Positions 27,869 through 37,087 of a stretch of DNA of 64,000 nucleotides are shown here, piece after piece. The notes beneath the pieces are model-generated. The model saw nothing but the letters and a program-made list of their open reading frames with translations. It did not search any database and was not told the origin of the DNA. Source of the stretch: UBA11740 sp035635855 (GTDB lineage: Bacteria; Acidobacteriota; Blastocatellia; Pyrinomonadales; Pyrinomonadaceae). Position 1 is the first letter of the stretch. The number at the start of each line of letters is the position of its first letter. The stretch spans positions 62,001 through 126,000 of the forward strand of contig DASQAF010000049.1 of the NCBI GenBank assembly GCA_035635855.1. Reading direction: 5' to 3'. The translations under genes were made by a program, and so were the position numbers.

Positions 27869-28741
27869 TCACTTCCAGCTACAGGAATATGACACGCCCT
27901 GCGACTTTGCTATTTCAGTAAAACGGTCCTCGTAGGGTTTAGCGTATTCCTCTACCGACCGTTTGATTCGGTTGAAGAGTTTGCAGTGAAAGCGTTCCCT
28001 GGCAACTCTGTCCCTGAGAAAAAGCATTGCGTTCGCTTCTCCCCAGTACTCACGATCCTCCCAAATCTCGACCGGATTGCCGCCCATCTGTCGCGCCAGC
28101 TCGACCAGCCGGGGATCGTTAACGTTGTATCCATTACTAAGAAAAATCTTATTGTAGATTGGGGCCAGCCTGACTTGCAGGGCATATAACGCCTTATCAG
28201 TGGTGGCTATCTTAATGACGTGACCGAATTCGTGAGCAATCTTGGTTGCGGCCAGCACGTTTCCGCTAAGAACCTTCGACGATTGATACGGTTCGAGCGC
28301 ATTCATTACCGGGTAATAGACCTGAGTGGGAAAGCCTTCGTCAATGCGACCGCCGAGCGTGATGGTCGCAGCAACAAGTTCGCCGGCATCGTTCCATCTG
28401 TATTTGCCGGTTCCGGCGCCGTGCTCGTTACCGGAAACTATGGTAATGGTAAGCACGAAACGTTGGTGGCGAGAGTACAGTTCCCACTGCGCGCGGCCAA
28501 TCTCAGTAGAAAGAAACTCGTCTTTCCATTCTTTGTATCGGGCCTTATATCTATTGTCGATCAGTTCCCGGATGCCGTTGCTGTCAGAATTCGGAACGAC
28601 AGCATAGCCGGTGCGCGTGTAAGCAGCCGGTGTGGGCTGGGTAAGATCTTTCGCCGAACTCTGCGCGGCGAGCTGCGGCGACGACCCAAGCCACAGAACA
28701 ACGACCAATAGAGACAAAGAAGAGATGCGCAATAGTTTCAC
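27869..28741 (-). CDS. Exported protein with an HExxH metalloprotease-type motif
   Basis: A 290-residue protein from GTG 28741, preceded by a strong GAGGAGG. The signal peptide (SLSLLVVVLWLGSSPQLAAQ) ends near residue 27. AHEFGHV (HExxH, near 170-174) is the zincin zinc-binding and catalytic signature. A candidate third ligand lies downstream in EDREYWGEANAML, roughly 55 residues later. Four or fewer cysteines and a basic C-terminal helix follow. No known peptidase family is recognised with certainty, so a secreted zinc peptidase is an inference from the motif, signal peptide and spacing. Confidence 0.65.
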   Translation of the reverse strand: MKLLRISSLSLLVVVLWLGSSPQLAAQSSAKDLTQPTPAAYTRTGYAVVPNSDSNGIRELIDNRYKARYKEWKDEFLSTEIGRAQWELYSRHQRFVLTITIVSGNEHGAGTGKYRWNDAGELVAATITLGGRIDEGFPTQVYYPVMNALEPYQSSKVLSGNVLAATKIAHEFGHVIKIATTDKALYALQVRLAPIYNKIFLSNGYNVNDPRLVELARQMGGNPVEIWEDREYWGEANAMLFLRDRVARERFHCKLFNRIKRSVEEYAKPYEDRFTEIAKSQGVSYSCSWK

Positions 28742-28989
28742 GGTTGTGTCCTCCTCGAATCGAACGATCCTGAGACGTCAGGGGCAAAGCACTTACGGCA
28801 AAATACAAATCAGAAGGGCGGCGTCCGTTCCAGTTAAGTACCTGATGGGAAAGTTTGTTAGGTCGCGATCACTTTAGCGCCGGCTAATATACTCCAAAGA
28901 GCGACCAAAACACACCGAATTTGCGGCGGCTGTGCGAGAGGGACAAGTCAACGAGGTCAACTGCAACTCAGGAAGGAAACGACTCGTAA

Positions 28990-31446
28990 CTATTGGTAAA
29001 GCAGAAAGCGCGCCCGCGCGCGCCGGAAATTCTCCAGCGCGGTTGCCCACGAGCGGGTGATCTCGTCGGCCGAGTCTCCGCGCTTCAGCCGTTCCAATGC
29101 GTCGGTGTTGACGAGCAGGTGCGAGTAGCCGTCAACTTTCCAATAGGTGGGAAACAGACTATGCAGGGCGACCGCGATCTCGATACCGGTACGGACCGAT
29201 TGAAATCTGGAGCGGTCAGTGATCACGATATTGACGCCGCTGCATTCTTCGTTCTTGAAAACCGACGAGCCCGGAGTAAAACGCATGGGGACGAAACGCA
29301 CACCGGCGATGTTGCGCGCATTAAGATCACTCGCCAGTTTCTGACCGTCGAGCCACGGAGCACCGATAATTTCAAACGGCGTGTTTGTGCCGCGACCCAC
29401 TGAAAGATTGGTCGTTTCCAGCAAACCGATACCGGGATAGAGCGCGGCTTCCGTAAGACTGCGCATGTTTGGCGATGGATTGACCCAGGTCAGATTGGTG
29501 GCGTCAAACCACATCGCGCGCCGCCAGTTTTCCATCTTGATCACGCGTACCTCGGCCCCCAGGTGACGTTCTTCGTTGAACAGCCGGGCCAGCTCTCCAA
29601 CCGTCATTCCGTGGCGTACCGGAATTGTGTGATAAGCCGTAAACGAAAGTTTGTCGATATCAGCGACGGGGCCTTCAATCTCCCTACCGTTAATGGGATT
29701 GGGCCGATCGAGAACAATGATGGGAAGTTTTGCCTTCGCCGCTTCTTCGATTACATAACCCAAAGTCGAGATGTAGGTATAGAAGCGCGCGCCCACATCC
29801 TGGATGTCAAAAACCAACGCGTCGAGATCTTTCAACTGTTCGGGTTTTGGCCGGCGCAACTCGCCGTAAAGCGAGTAGATTGACAGACCAGTCTGCTCGT
29901 CTTTGGTGTCGGAGACTTTTTCGTCAGCTAATCCGCGAATGCCATGCTCAGGAGAGAACAGCGCCACGACTTTCACTCCGGGCGCTTTGAAGAGAACATC
30001 GATCGTGGAACGCCCGGCGCGATCGCGTCCCGTCTGGTTCGTGATCAAGCCCAGGCGGAGACCCGCGAGTTGTTTGAAGCCGTCGCGTTCCAAAACATCG
30101 ATACCGTTTATGACCTGCGCGTCGGGCGACGGGATTGCGCCCGCCCGCGAGTTGTTTGAATCCAAATGCGCCACGCTTGCCAGCAGGTCGGCGGCCGTGC
30201 GCGCTGATTCCTCCCGGGTCTGGGCGACAGTGGTGTCCATGATCGAACTGGCGACGATTGACGCGACCCGGCCGCGCAAGGGCCCGACATCGCCTTTGCC
30301 ATCCGGATGGACGCGATTGCTCAAGAAAATTATGAACGTATCCGAAGCCGGATCGATCCACATCGACGTGCCGGTGAATCCGGTATGACCAAACGAGCCG
30401 AGCGGGAACAGGTCGCCTTTGTTGGTTGAGAAACTCGTGGCAATGTCCCATCCCAATCCGCGCGCGGCGCCCGTTTCGCTGACGGCATGCGGTCGCGTCA
30501 TCGTGGCCACGGTCATCGGGCCCAAAATTCGCGCGCCATTGTAAACGCCGCCATTCAAAATCATCTGGCAGAAGATTGCTAGATCGTCAGCCGTGGAAAA
30601 CAAGCCCGCATGGCCGGCCACTCCGCCCATGCGAAACGCAGTCGGATCGTGAACCTGGCCGCGCAGCCATTGTTCGCCTTCCGCTCCCGCGTTCGCGTCG
30701 CTATCGCCGAGATAGTTCATCTGGCCGCGGCGTCTTTCAGTGGGGGCGATTCGCGATAAGAGTTTTGCGTCCGGGCGAAAGCCGGTGTCGCGCATCCCCA
30801 GCGGCGCAAAAATATTTTTCCGCGCAAACTCGTCCAGCGTCTGACCACTGACCCGATGAACCACCTCGCCCAGCGCGATATAGTTGATGTCGCTATAAAC
30901 GAAGCGAGCGTCGGGTTGATTGCGCAAAGGCTCGTGATACAAACGCTTCAGGGCTTCCTCGTATCCTATCCATCGCTCTCTTAAATCGAAATCAGGAGCG
31001 AAACCAGCCATGTGAGTCAGCAGTTGCTCGATCGTGATCGCGTCGCGGCCTTCGCCTTTCATCTCCGGAATAAACTGAACTACGGGATCGGCGAGACGGA
31101 CTTTGCCTTGCTCAATTAGCATCATGATGCTGGTGGAGGTGGCGACGATTTTGGTCAAACTGGCGAGGTCAAAGATCGTGTCTGCGGTCATTGCTTCACG
31201 CTGCGGTTCAACCGCGCGCGCGCCGTACGCCTTGCGCCAAACCACGCGCCCATGTCGGCCGACGACGACGACCGCGCCCGGCAATTCCTTCTTTTCAATT
31301 GAAGCCTCGATCGCGGCATTCATCCGAGAGAGACGCTCGGCGGATATGCCGGCGGAGGCTGGCGCAGTTTGCGGAAGCTGCGCCGCAATGCCTTGCGCCA
31401 GCAGAACTATCAGCGCGATGGAGAGCCTGATTTGGCGGCTGATCAT
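28990..31446 (-). CDS. Fusion of AmiE-like serine hydrolase and NamZ exo-N-acetylmuramidase
   Basis: An 818-residue exported protein. After a signal peptide (SIALIVLLAQGIAAQ), residues about 30-400 form a class C beta-lactamase-type serine hydrolase (PF00144): Ser96 in ASLTK, YSDINY as the YxN motif, and GHTGFTGT. Residues about 430-818 match DUF1343, now NamZ (GH171): GLITNQTGRD, FSPEHGIRG, VFDIQDVGARFYTYISTLG, VLDRPNPING, WVNPSPNMRS, PFEIIGAPW. In Bacillus subtilis, AmiE (YbbE) removes peptide from MurNAc and NamZ (YbbC) releases terminal MurNAc; they are separate proteins. Here both occur in one chain, in the operon with nagZ and a MurNAc importer. Its start overlaps the nagZ stop by 4 bases. 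Confidence 0.88.
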   Translation of the reverse strand: MISRQIRLSIALIVLLAQGIAAQLPQTAPASAGISAERLSRMNAAIEASIEKKELPGAVVVVGRHGRVVWRKAYGARAVEPQREAMTADTIFDLASLTKIVATSTSIMMLIEQGKVRLADPVVQFIPEMKGEGRDAITIEQLLTHMAGFAPDFDLRERWIGYEEALKRLYHEPLRNQPDARFVYSDINYIALGEVVHRVSGQTLDEFARKNIFAPLGMRDTGFRPDAKLLSRIAPTERRRGQMNYLGDSDANAGAEGEQWLRGQVHDPTAFRMGGVAGHAGLFSTADDLAIFCQMILNGGVYNGARILGPMTVATMTRPHAVSETGAARGLGWDIATSFSTNKGDLFPLGSFGHTGFTGTSMWIDPASDTFIIFLSNRVHPDGKGDVGPLRGRVASIVASSIMDTTVAQTREESARTAADLLASVAHLDSNNSRAGAIPSPDAQVINGIDVLERDGFKQLAGLRLGLITNQTGRDRAGRSTIDVLFKAPGVKVVALFSPEHGIRGLADEKVSDTKDEQTGLSIYSLYGELRRPKPEQLKDLDALVFDIQDVGARFYTYISTLGYVIEEAAKAKLPIIVLDRPNPINGREIEGPVADIDKLSFTAYHTIPVRHGMTVGELARLFNEERHLGAEVRVIKMENWRRAMWFDATNLTWVNPSPNMRSLTEAALYPGIGLLETTNLSVGRGTNTPFEIIGAPWLDGQKLASDLNARNIAGVRFVPMRFTPGSSVFKNEECSGVNIVITDRSRFQSVRTGIEIAVALHSLFPTYWKVDGYSHLLVNTDALERLKRGDSADEITRSWATALENFRRARARFLLYQ

Positions 31447-33365
31447 TTTGGGGCGCGGGCTTTCAATTGAATTCCCGCGCCCCGAGGATACAAACCTGGC
31501 AGCGATATTGGCAATCTTCCGGTGATATCTATCTGGGCCAACAACGCCCGCGCGGTGGCTTCCTGCAAGCTCGGCATGTCCCCGTACGCGACGAGATAAG
31601 TTTGTAACTTTGGAAAACTTAAAAGCACATAAGGATTGCCGAAACTGATCCCTATCAAAGGGGCGTGGCGATCGATCAATTCGTTCAGAGCTTTCATTCC
31701 CGGTTCGGGCAGGGCTACGCTGCGGGCTTGCCCCGTGCGCACGCGGCCGTACATCGAAACAAACACCAAATCAGCGTGGCCGGCGCCCTCGATCGCTTTT
31801 CTCACTTCTGCTTCAGAAGACCGATCGTCAAGGACGATCGTTTCGATTTTTTGTCCTCCCCGGGCCATTGCGGCTATGAATGGTTGCGCTACCAAAGCGC
31901 GATCGTCGCCATTGGTAATCGCCAGATTGAAGATGCGTTGAGCCGGTGACACCTTTAGCGGCAAAAGATTCGCGTCGTTTCGCACCAGAGTAATTGTGTG
32001 TTCGGCGATCTCGTTTGCCAGGTGAAACGCATCTTTGCCGGCAACCGCGCGGTCGATTTCGTCCAGGGAGGTGATACGTTGTTGTGAAAGCCCGAGGTCA
32101 TACTTCGCCGCCAGAACCTTGCGCGCGGATTCTTCGATGCGTTGCTCGCTCAATCTTCCTTTCTTTACCGCGTCGCGCACGCCGCGAAAGGCCGCATCAG
32201 GATCTGCGGGTTTCAAAAGCATATCAGCGCCGGCTTCGAGCGCGCGCACCGAAGCCTCTTCCTGGGTAAAGTAAAGCGTCAAGCCGCTCATGCTCATCGC
32301 GTCGGTCACGATCAGTCCATCAAAGTGCAGTTCGCGCCGAAGGATGCCGTTCATCACGGGCGAAAGCGTTGTCGGCATCGTGCCGTTCTGAACGACGATC
32401 TCGGCGCCGTCTTCAGTCTCAACGGGTTTCTGCTTTACATCGCGAGGCAACGGAGTGATCGCGGTGCTGTCGATCAACGGCAAGCCGATGTGTCCGGTCA
32501 TTACCGAGCCGACGCCGGCATCGACTGCGGCGCGAAACGGAACGAACTCTACCGAATCAAGACGCGCGCGGGTGACATCGATTTCCGGCAGCCCACGATG
32601 TGAGTCAGTGGCCGTGTCACCATGCCCGGGAAAGTGTTTGGCAGTGGCCATTACGCCGCCGTGTTGCGCCCCTTCGACAAAAGCGGCAACGAAGCGGCCG
32701 ACCTGAACCGGATCCTCGCCGTACGAGCGCACATTTATAACCGGGTTGGCCGCATTGTTGTTCACGTCGGCAACGGGCGCATAAATCTGCTGAATGCCCA
32801 GGGCGCGCGCCTCTCGGGCAGTCAACTCGCCTGCCTGCCGCGCGTAATCCGGATTTCCGGTGGCCGCGATCGCCATGTTCCAGGGAAAGTTAACCGTGTC
32901 GTCAAAACGCATTCCTGCGCCGGCTTCGAGGTCCGCGGAAATCAACAGCGGATATTTCGCCAACGCTTGCATGCGATTGACCAGCACCACAGATTCGTAC
33001 ACCGGTCCGCGAAACAGAATGATTCCGCCCACGTGATTATCTACAACCTGATGACGCAAAGCATTGAACGCTTCGCTGTCCTGGTTGAGGAAAGTTGCGT
33101 TGATGCCGACTGAGATCAATTGCCCGATCTTTTCATCCAGCGACATTTTGCCAAGTTGCTGGGTGGCCCACTTCAGGGCCTCGGGCGACGCTTGTCGTCG
33201 AAAGGGCTTGATTTTCGCCGCGGCTATCGAGGGTCGGGGCGCGAAATCCAACCCGGCGGTGTTGGCTTCGGCGCGCGCGCGGACTGACGGCATCGAGATC
33301 AGAACCAAAGCCAGCACTATGGCGAGGGTCATCAGTCCGCGGCGAGAATTGATCGTCGAGATCAT
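31443..33365 (-). CDS. nagZ: Exported GH3 beta-N-acetylglucosaminidase
   Basis: A 640-residue GH3 enzyme. The signal peptide is LMTLAIVLALVLISMPSVRA. KHFPGHGDT (243-251) followed by DSH (254-256) is the NagZ-specific Asp-His general acid/base loop, and Asp355 in IVTDAMSMSG is the nucleophile. A second alpha/beta domain follows from about 440. It should remove non-reducing GlcNAc from muropeptides in the periplasm or outside the cell, unlike the cytoplasmic E. coli NagZ. It is the fourth gene of the murK-murQ-transporter-nagZ-namZ array, 15 bases after the transporter stop, and overlaps the fusion gene by 4 bases, so translation is probably coupled. Confidence 0.93.
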   Translation of the reverse strand: MISTINSRRGLMTLAIVLALVLISMPSVRARAEANTAGLDFAPRPSIAAAKIKPFRRQASPEALKWATQQLGKMSLDEKIGQLISVGINATFLNQDSEAFNALRHQVVDNHVGGIILFRGPVYESVVLVNRMQALAKYPLLISADLEAGAGMRFDDTVNFPWNMAIAATGNPDYARQAGELTAREARALGIQQIYAPVADVNNNAANPVINVRSYGEDPVQVGRFVAAFVEGAQHGGVMATAKHFPGHGDTATDSHRGLPEIDVTRARLDSVEFVPFRAAVDAGVGSVMTGHIGLPLIDSTAITPLPRDVKQKPVETEDGAEIVVQNGTMPTTLSPVMNGILRRELHFDGLIVTDAMSMSGLTLYFTQEEASVRALEAGADMLLKPADPDAAFRGVRDAVKKGRLSEQRIEESARKVLAAKYDLGLSQQRITSLDEIDRAVAGKDAFHLANEIAEHTITLVRNDANLLPLKVSPAQRIFNLAITNGDDRALVAQPFIAAMARGGQKIETIVLDDRSSEAEVRKAIEGAGHADLVFVSMYGRVRTGQARSVALPEPGMKALNELIDRHAPLIGISFGNPYVLLSFPKLQTYLVAYGDMPSLQEATARALLAQIDITGRLPISLPGLYPRGAGIQLKARAPK

Positions 33366-33380
33366 TCGATGCTTTTTCTC

Positions 33381-34988
33381 CTAGTCGGTAAGTTCGCCCA
33401 TCGTCTCTGTGGGCGACAATTCATCGCGACGGCTCTTCGGCGCGGGCGCAAATGCGAAGCTGGCCAGCCACGCCACCACCAGCGTAACGACGCTGCCGAT
33501 AAAGACATACCACGTCCAGGCGATGTTCGTCCCAAACCGGACATAGAGCATCGCAACGCTGCTGGCCAACATCCCGATCAAAGCCGGCGGTTGGCTCACG
33601 CGTCGCAGAAAAGTGCCGACCAGAAATACACCCAGCACCGGACCGTTGATTAAGGACGCGACCGACAGTGCTTGATCCAGTGCGGATCTGTTTTGGTGAC
33701 GGACGACCAGAGCTACAGCAATCTGAACAACGCCCCACAGCAGCGTCAACCAGTGTGACACTTTCAGATAGTGCTTGTCGCTGAGCCGTTGCCGGAACGG
33801 TTTGTAGAGATCGTTCACGACCGTGGCGGCGATCGAATTCAACGAAGACGACATCGCCGCGGCAAAAATTGCGGCCACCACCAGTCCGGAGAGTCCGGTG
33901 GGCAGATGGCGAGTAATGAAATCAGGAAAAACTCGATCCCCGCCCGTAAACGGGTACGCCGCCGTTGCCGAGGCGGCAAACGCGGCGTCAGAAAAACATC
34001 GATCGGTTAATAGCGGCTGAAACTTTGCGCAGGCTTCCACAGCCTTGTTGTAAAGCGGATCGGTGTAGGGGTGATAGAACGCAAAGAGCAGGACCCCGAT
34101 AAACAGGAAGCCGATGAATTGTCCCAAAACGATCGCACCGCTGGTGAGCAGGGCCGTCGCCGCCCGGCGCGGCCGATCGGTGCAAAGGTAACGCTGCACC
34201 AGGTATTGATCGGTGCCGTGAGTACTCATGGTGAGAAAGCACCCGCCAATCAGCCCGGCCCAAAAAGTAAAGGTTTTGGTGAAGTCAAAAGAAAAATCAA
34301 AGACGGAGAACTTGTGGTATTGCGAGGCGGTCGCGACGGCCGCGCTGAACCCGCCATCGATCGAAGTGGTCAGGATCACCGCGGCGGCAATCGCGCCGGC
34401 GATGTAAATCCCCAGTTGCACCACCTCGACCCAGATGACCGCTTCCATGCCGCCAAAGTAGGTAAAGACAATCATGGCCACGCCGATGAGCACGACCGAG
34501 GCGATGGTGATCGTCTCAGCATTCGCGGCCGGCTGAAACGAAGTGTAGACGGCGGCCAATACGATCGCGGTCAACAACAGCCTGATGCCATCCGCGATGT
34601 TGCGCATCACGACGAAAAGCGAGGCCGCCAGCATCTTGATCTTTCCGCCAAAGCGCCGATCAAGTAGCTGGTAAACAGTCAGCAGCTCTCCGCGAAAGTA
34701 GGATGGAATAAACAGCAGCGCGATTACTACTCGGCCCAGCAGATAACCAAAAACCAGCTGCAGGAATTGAAAGTTACCGCCGCGCGCAAAGGCAATCCCC
34801 GGAATCGAAATGAAAGTGATCGTGGAAGTTTCAGTTGCGACGATCGAGAAAGCGACCGCCCACCAGGGCACCGAACGATCGCCGAGAAAATAATCCGCTG
34901 TTGTCTTTTGCCGGCGACCAAACCACGTCCCAAACAGGACGATGCCGATCAGGTAGCCGAAGATGATTGCCAGATCGAGGGCCTTCAT
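33381..34988 (-). CDS. Sodium:solute symporter, candidate MurNAc importer (MurT-like)
   Basis: A 535-residue protein of the SSS family with about 13-14 membrane segments. ATG 34988 is preferred to the upstream frame start because it leaves a 19-base gap after murQ. Signatures: the opening MKALDLAIIFGYLIGIVLFG, ADYFLGDRSVPWWAVAFSIVATETST, FTYFGGMEAVIWVEVVQ, and the family segment LVVAAIFAAAMSSSLNSIAATVVNDLY that carries the sodium-site residues. In Tannerella forsythia an SSS transporter named MurT is encoded with MurK and MurQ and imports MurNAc. Substrate assignment here rests on gene context. It should sit in the inner membrane. Confidence 0.82.
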   Translation of the reverse strand: MKALDLAIIFGYLIGIVLFGTWFGRRQKTTADYFLGDRSVPWWAVAFSIVATETSTITFISIPGIAFARGGNFQFLQLVFGYLLGRVVIALLFIPSYFRGELLTVYQLLDRRFGGKIKMLAASLFVVMRNIADGIRLLLTAIVLAAVYTSFQPAANAETITIASVVLIGVAMIVFTYFGGMEAVIWVEVVQLGIYIAGAIAAAVILTTSIDGGFSAAVATASQYHKFSVFDFSFDFTKTFTFWAGLIGGCFLTMSTHGTDQYLVQRYLCTDRPRRAATALLTSGAIVLGQFIGFLFIGVLLFAFYHPYTDPLYNKAVEACAKFQPLLTDRCFSDAAFAASATAAYPFTGGDRVFPDFITRHLPTGLSGLVVAAIFAAAMSSSLNSIAATVVNDLYKPFRQRLSDKHYLKVSHWLTLLWGVVQIAVALVVRHQNRSALDQALSVASLINGPVLGVFLVGTFLRRVSQPPALIGMLASSVAMLYVRFGTNIAWTWYVFIGSVVTLVVAWLASFAFAPAPKSRRDELSPTETMGELTD

Positions 34989-35007
34989 GCTTTGCGTCTC
35001 TACATCA

Positions 35008-35925
35008 TCATTGCTTTTTCCGGAGAGCCTCAACGGCCTTCAAGACGACTCCGGAGGAATCTGCCAGGGCTCGCTTTGCTGCCGCCGGCTCGCATCTCGT
35101 GATCGCGATCACCAGCGCGACCGGCAAATTTCCTTCAGCAGTGTCGAGCGTCTCATTCGCAGACTTCTCGTCTACTCCTGACTCGGCGATCAGTATCCTG
35201 ATCGCGCGCGCGCGCAGCTTGACGTTGCGGGTCTGCACATTCGTCATTCGATTCCCGGTAACATAGCCGAGCCGGATCATGGTCGCGGTCGATATCATAT
35301 TGAGCACTAACTTTTGCGCTGTTCCAGCCTTCAAACGCGTCGAGCCGGCGATCACTTCGGGACCGACGACAGGCACGATGCTGACTTCGGCGGCGCCGGT
35401 GATCGGAGAGTCGGGAGCGCAGGTAATCGCCACGGTAAAAGCGCCCAGCCCTCGCGCATGCTTGACGGCTCCGACCGTGTAAGGCGTGCGCCCAGAGGCG
35501 GCGATGCCAACCAGTACATCTTGCTTAGTTAAGCCGCGAGCGTCCAAATCGCGCGCGCCGGCTGACACGTCGTCCTCAGAAGCTTCGACAGCGCGATAAC
35601 AGGCTTCGTAGCCGCCGGCGATGATTCCCTGAATCACTTCCGGCGCGACACCAAATGTTGGAGGAATCTCAGCAGCGTCGAGGACCCCAAGTCTTCCCGA
35701 GGTTCCGGTGCCAAGATAAAAAAGCCGGCCGCCCACGCGCAGTCGTTCGACGATGATCTCAACAGCTCGGGTCACGGCGGTCAAGACCTGTGCAACAGCG
35801 TCCGCCACCCGCGCGTCTTCTTCGTTCATCAGTCGCAGAATTTCTTCAGTTGTCAGCGAACTGATTTCGGCCGTGCGCGGATTTTCCTGTTCAGTTAACG
35901 GGGTCGGCTCGGCGGCTTCTGACAT
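35008..35925 (-). CDS. murQ: N-acetylmuramic acid 6-phosphate etherase
   Basis: Cleaves the lactyl ether of MurNAc-6-phosphate, giving GlcNAc-6-phosphate and D-lactate, in the cytoplasm. Motifs: TEQENPRTAEISSLT at the N-terminus, LGTGTSGRLGVLDAAEIPPTFG (SIS domain with the catalytic Glu), AGGYEACYRAVEASEDD, GIAASGRTPYTVGA and STATMIRLGYVTGNRM. ATG 35925 gives the usual length (305); a TTG at 35979, 3 bases beyond the murK stop, would add 18 residues. Neither has a clear ribosome binding site. It lies between murK and the transporter gene on one strand, so co-transcription is very likely. Confidence 0.95.
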   Translation of the reverse strand: MSEAAEPTPLTEQENPRTAEISSLTTEEILRLMNEEDARVADAVAQVLTAVTRAVEIIVERLRVGGRLFYLGTGTSGRLGVLDAAEIPPTFGVAPEVIQGIIAGGYEACYRAVEASEDDVSAGARDLDARGLTKQDVLVGIAASGRTPYTVGAVKHARGLGAFTVAITCAPDSPITGAAEVSIVPVVGPEVIAGSTRLKAGTAQKLVLNMISTATMIRLGYVTGNRMTNVQTRNVKLRARAIRILIAESGVDEKSANETLDTAEGNLPVALVIAITRCEPAAAKRALADSSGVVLKAVEALRKKQ

Positions 35926-35982
35926 GATTGAGAAAGGGAAGGTTGAAAATCCTGCTCCTTCGCGCTTGCGGACGGCCAAGCT

Positions 35983-36972
35983 TCATACTGCCAGCGGCAA
36001 CCTATGTAGTTGCTCTTGCGCCATTCGCCCGGCGGCGAACGTGGGAGAAAACCGGGGCTCCGCAATGAACGCCTTCCTGGCAACTCGGGCAATCTCTTCC
36101 CGCAACGGCGCAATTACTAACTCCCCCGCGCTGAAAACGCCGCCGACAAAAGAAACCTGGAAACGCTCTCCCTCCATCTTCAGTTTACGAATGACGGAGA
36201 CCGCGGTCTTGCCCAGTTCTCTCCCGGCTTCAGTCAAAATATTACGGCCTACGGTATCTCCGGCCCGGGCGGCATCAATCACGTGCTTGCTGAATCCAGC
36301 GATCCGATCGTTGGTCATCGTCGGCGCGTAAATAGCGGTGGACAGATCCTCCGGGGCGTTCACCTGAAAATAATTGCAAGCCGCAGCCGCCAAAGCGGTC
36401 TTTGGTCCGCGCTCGTCCGTAGCATGGGCGACCGCCTGTAGTGCGCGCCGCGCGATCCAGGATCCGCTTCCTTCGTCCCCGGCAACCGGGCCCCAACCTC
36501 CTGCATAAACTCGCTTGCCCTGCCGGTTGACTCCGCACGCGACTGATCCGGTGCCCGAAATCACGACGACTCCCGGCGCTCCGTCAGTGGCACCGTAAAG
36601 GGCCATGTCGGCGTCCGGCCACAGCTCGATGTTCTCGATACCGAGTGTTTCGACCAGCACTTCGCGCATTCGAGTCCTGATGTCTTTGCGTCGGACTCCA
36701 GCAAGCCCGATTCCGGCGGCGATAATGTCGTCGCGCTGCACCAGAGCGGCCGCGCAGGCCTTGTCGATAGCCTCGCGGATGGCGGCCGCTCCGTTGGCGA
36801 CACCGACACGCAGTGGATTTGATGGTCCCGCAGTGCCTTCGCCCAATACCCGATTTCCATCAAGAATCGCCGCACGAGTGCGCGTCCCGCCTCCGTCTAC
36901 TCCGACCACGAGTTTGCGCAGGGTGCTGAGTCGCCGCGGCAGAATGCCGATCGAGATTTGCGATGGGGCCAT
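35983..36972 (-). CDS. murK: N-acetylglucosamine/N-acetylmuramic acid kinase (BadF/BadG type)
   Basis: ASKHA-fold sugar kinase. VVGVDGGGTRTRAAILDG is the phosphate-1 loop, ELWPDADMALYGATDG carries the catalytic Asp, VVISGTGSVACG is phosphate-2, and GWGPVAGDEGSGSWIAR is the BadF/BadG-family signature found in MurK and mammalian NAGK. The next gene is murQ, so phosphorylation of MurNAc to MurNAc-6-phosphate is the expected job, with GlcNAc also possible. ATG 36972 is the first gene of the array, reading away from the LysR gene across a 115-base gap. Confidence 0.88.
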   Translation of the reverse strand: MAPSQISIGILPRRLSTLRKLVVGVDGGGTRTRAAILDGNRVLGEGTAGPSNPLRVGVANGAAAIREAIDKACAAALVQRDDIIAAGIGLAGVRRKDIRTRMREVLVETLGIENIELWPDADMALYGATDGAPGVVVISGTGSVACGVNRQGKRVYAGGWGPVAGDEGSGSWIARRALQAVAHATDERGPKTALAAAACNYFQVNAPEDLSTAIYAPTMTNDRIAGFSKHVIDAARAGDTVGRNILTEAGRELGKTAVSVIRKLKMEGERFQVSFVGGVFSAGELVIAPLREEIARVARKAFIAEPRFSPTFAAGRMAQEQLHRLPLAV

Positions 36973-37087
36973 GGATTTTCGATGCCAGGCAGACCTATAA
37001 AGATTTCTATTCTAGGAACGGCCCAGCTATAATGGAAACTAAAAGATCTTATTCATGTAATAATCCCTGTTGATGTAGTATCGGACC
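36973..37087. promoter_or_regulatory. Divergent promoter region for the mur array and LysR gene
   Basis: The dyad TTATTCATGTAATAA (37049-37063) contains T-N11-A in an inverted repeat, the standard LysR-type operator form, 25 bases before the regulator start. Plus strand: TATAAT at 37028-37033 is a possible -10 for the regulator. Minus strand: TAGAAT, 17 bases after TTCCAT, is a plausible -10/-35 pair for murK onward. All three were read by eye; no transcript start is known. Confidence 0.5.
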
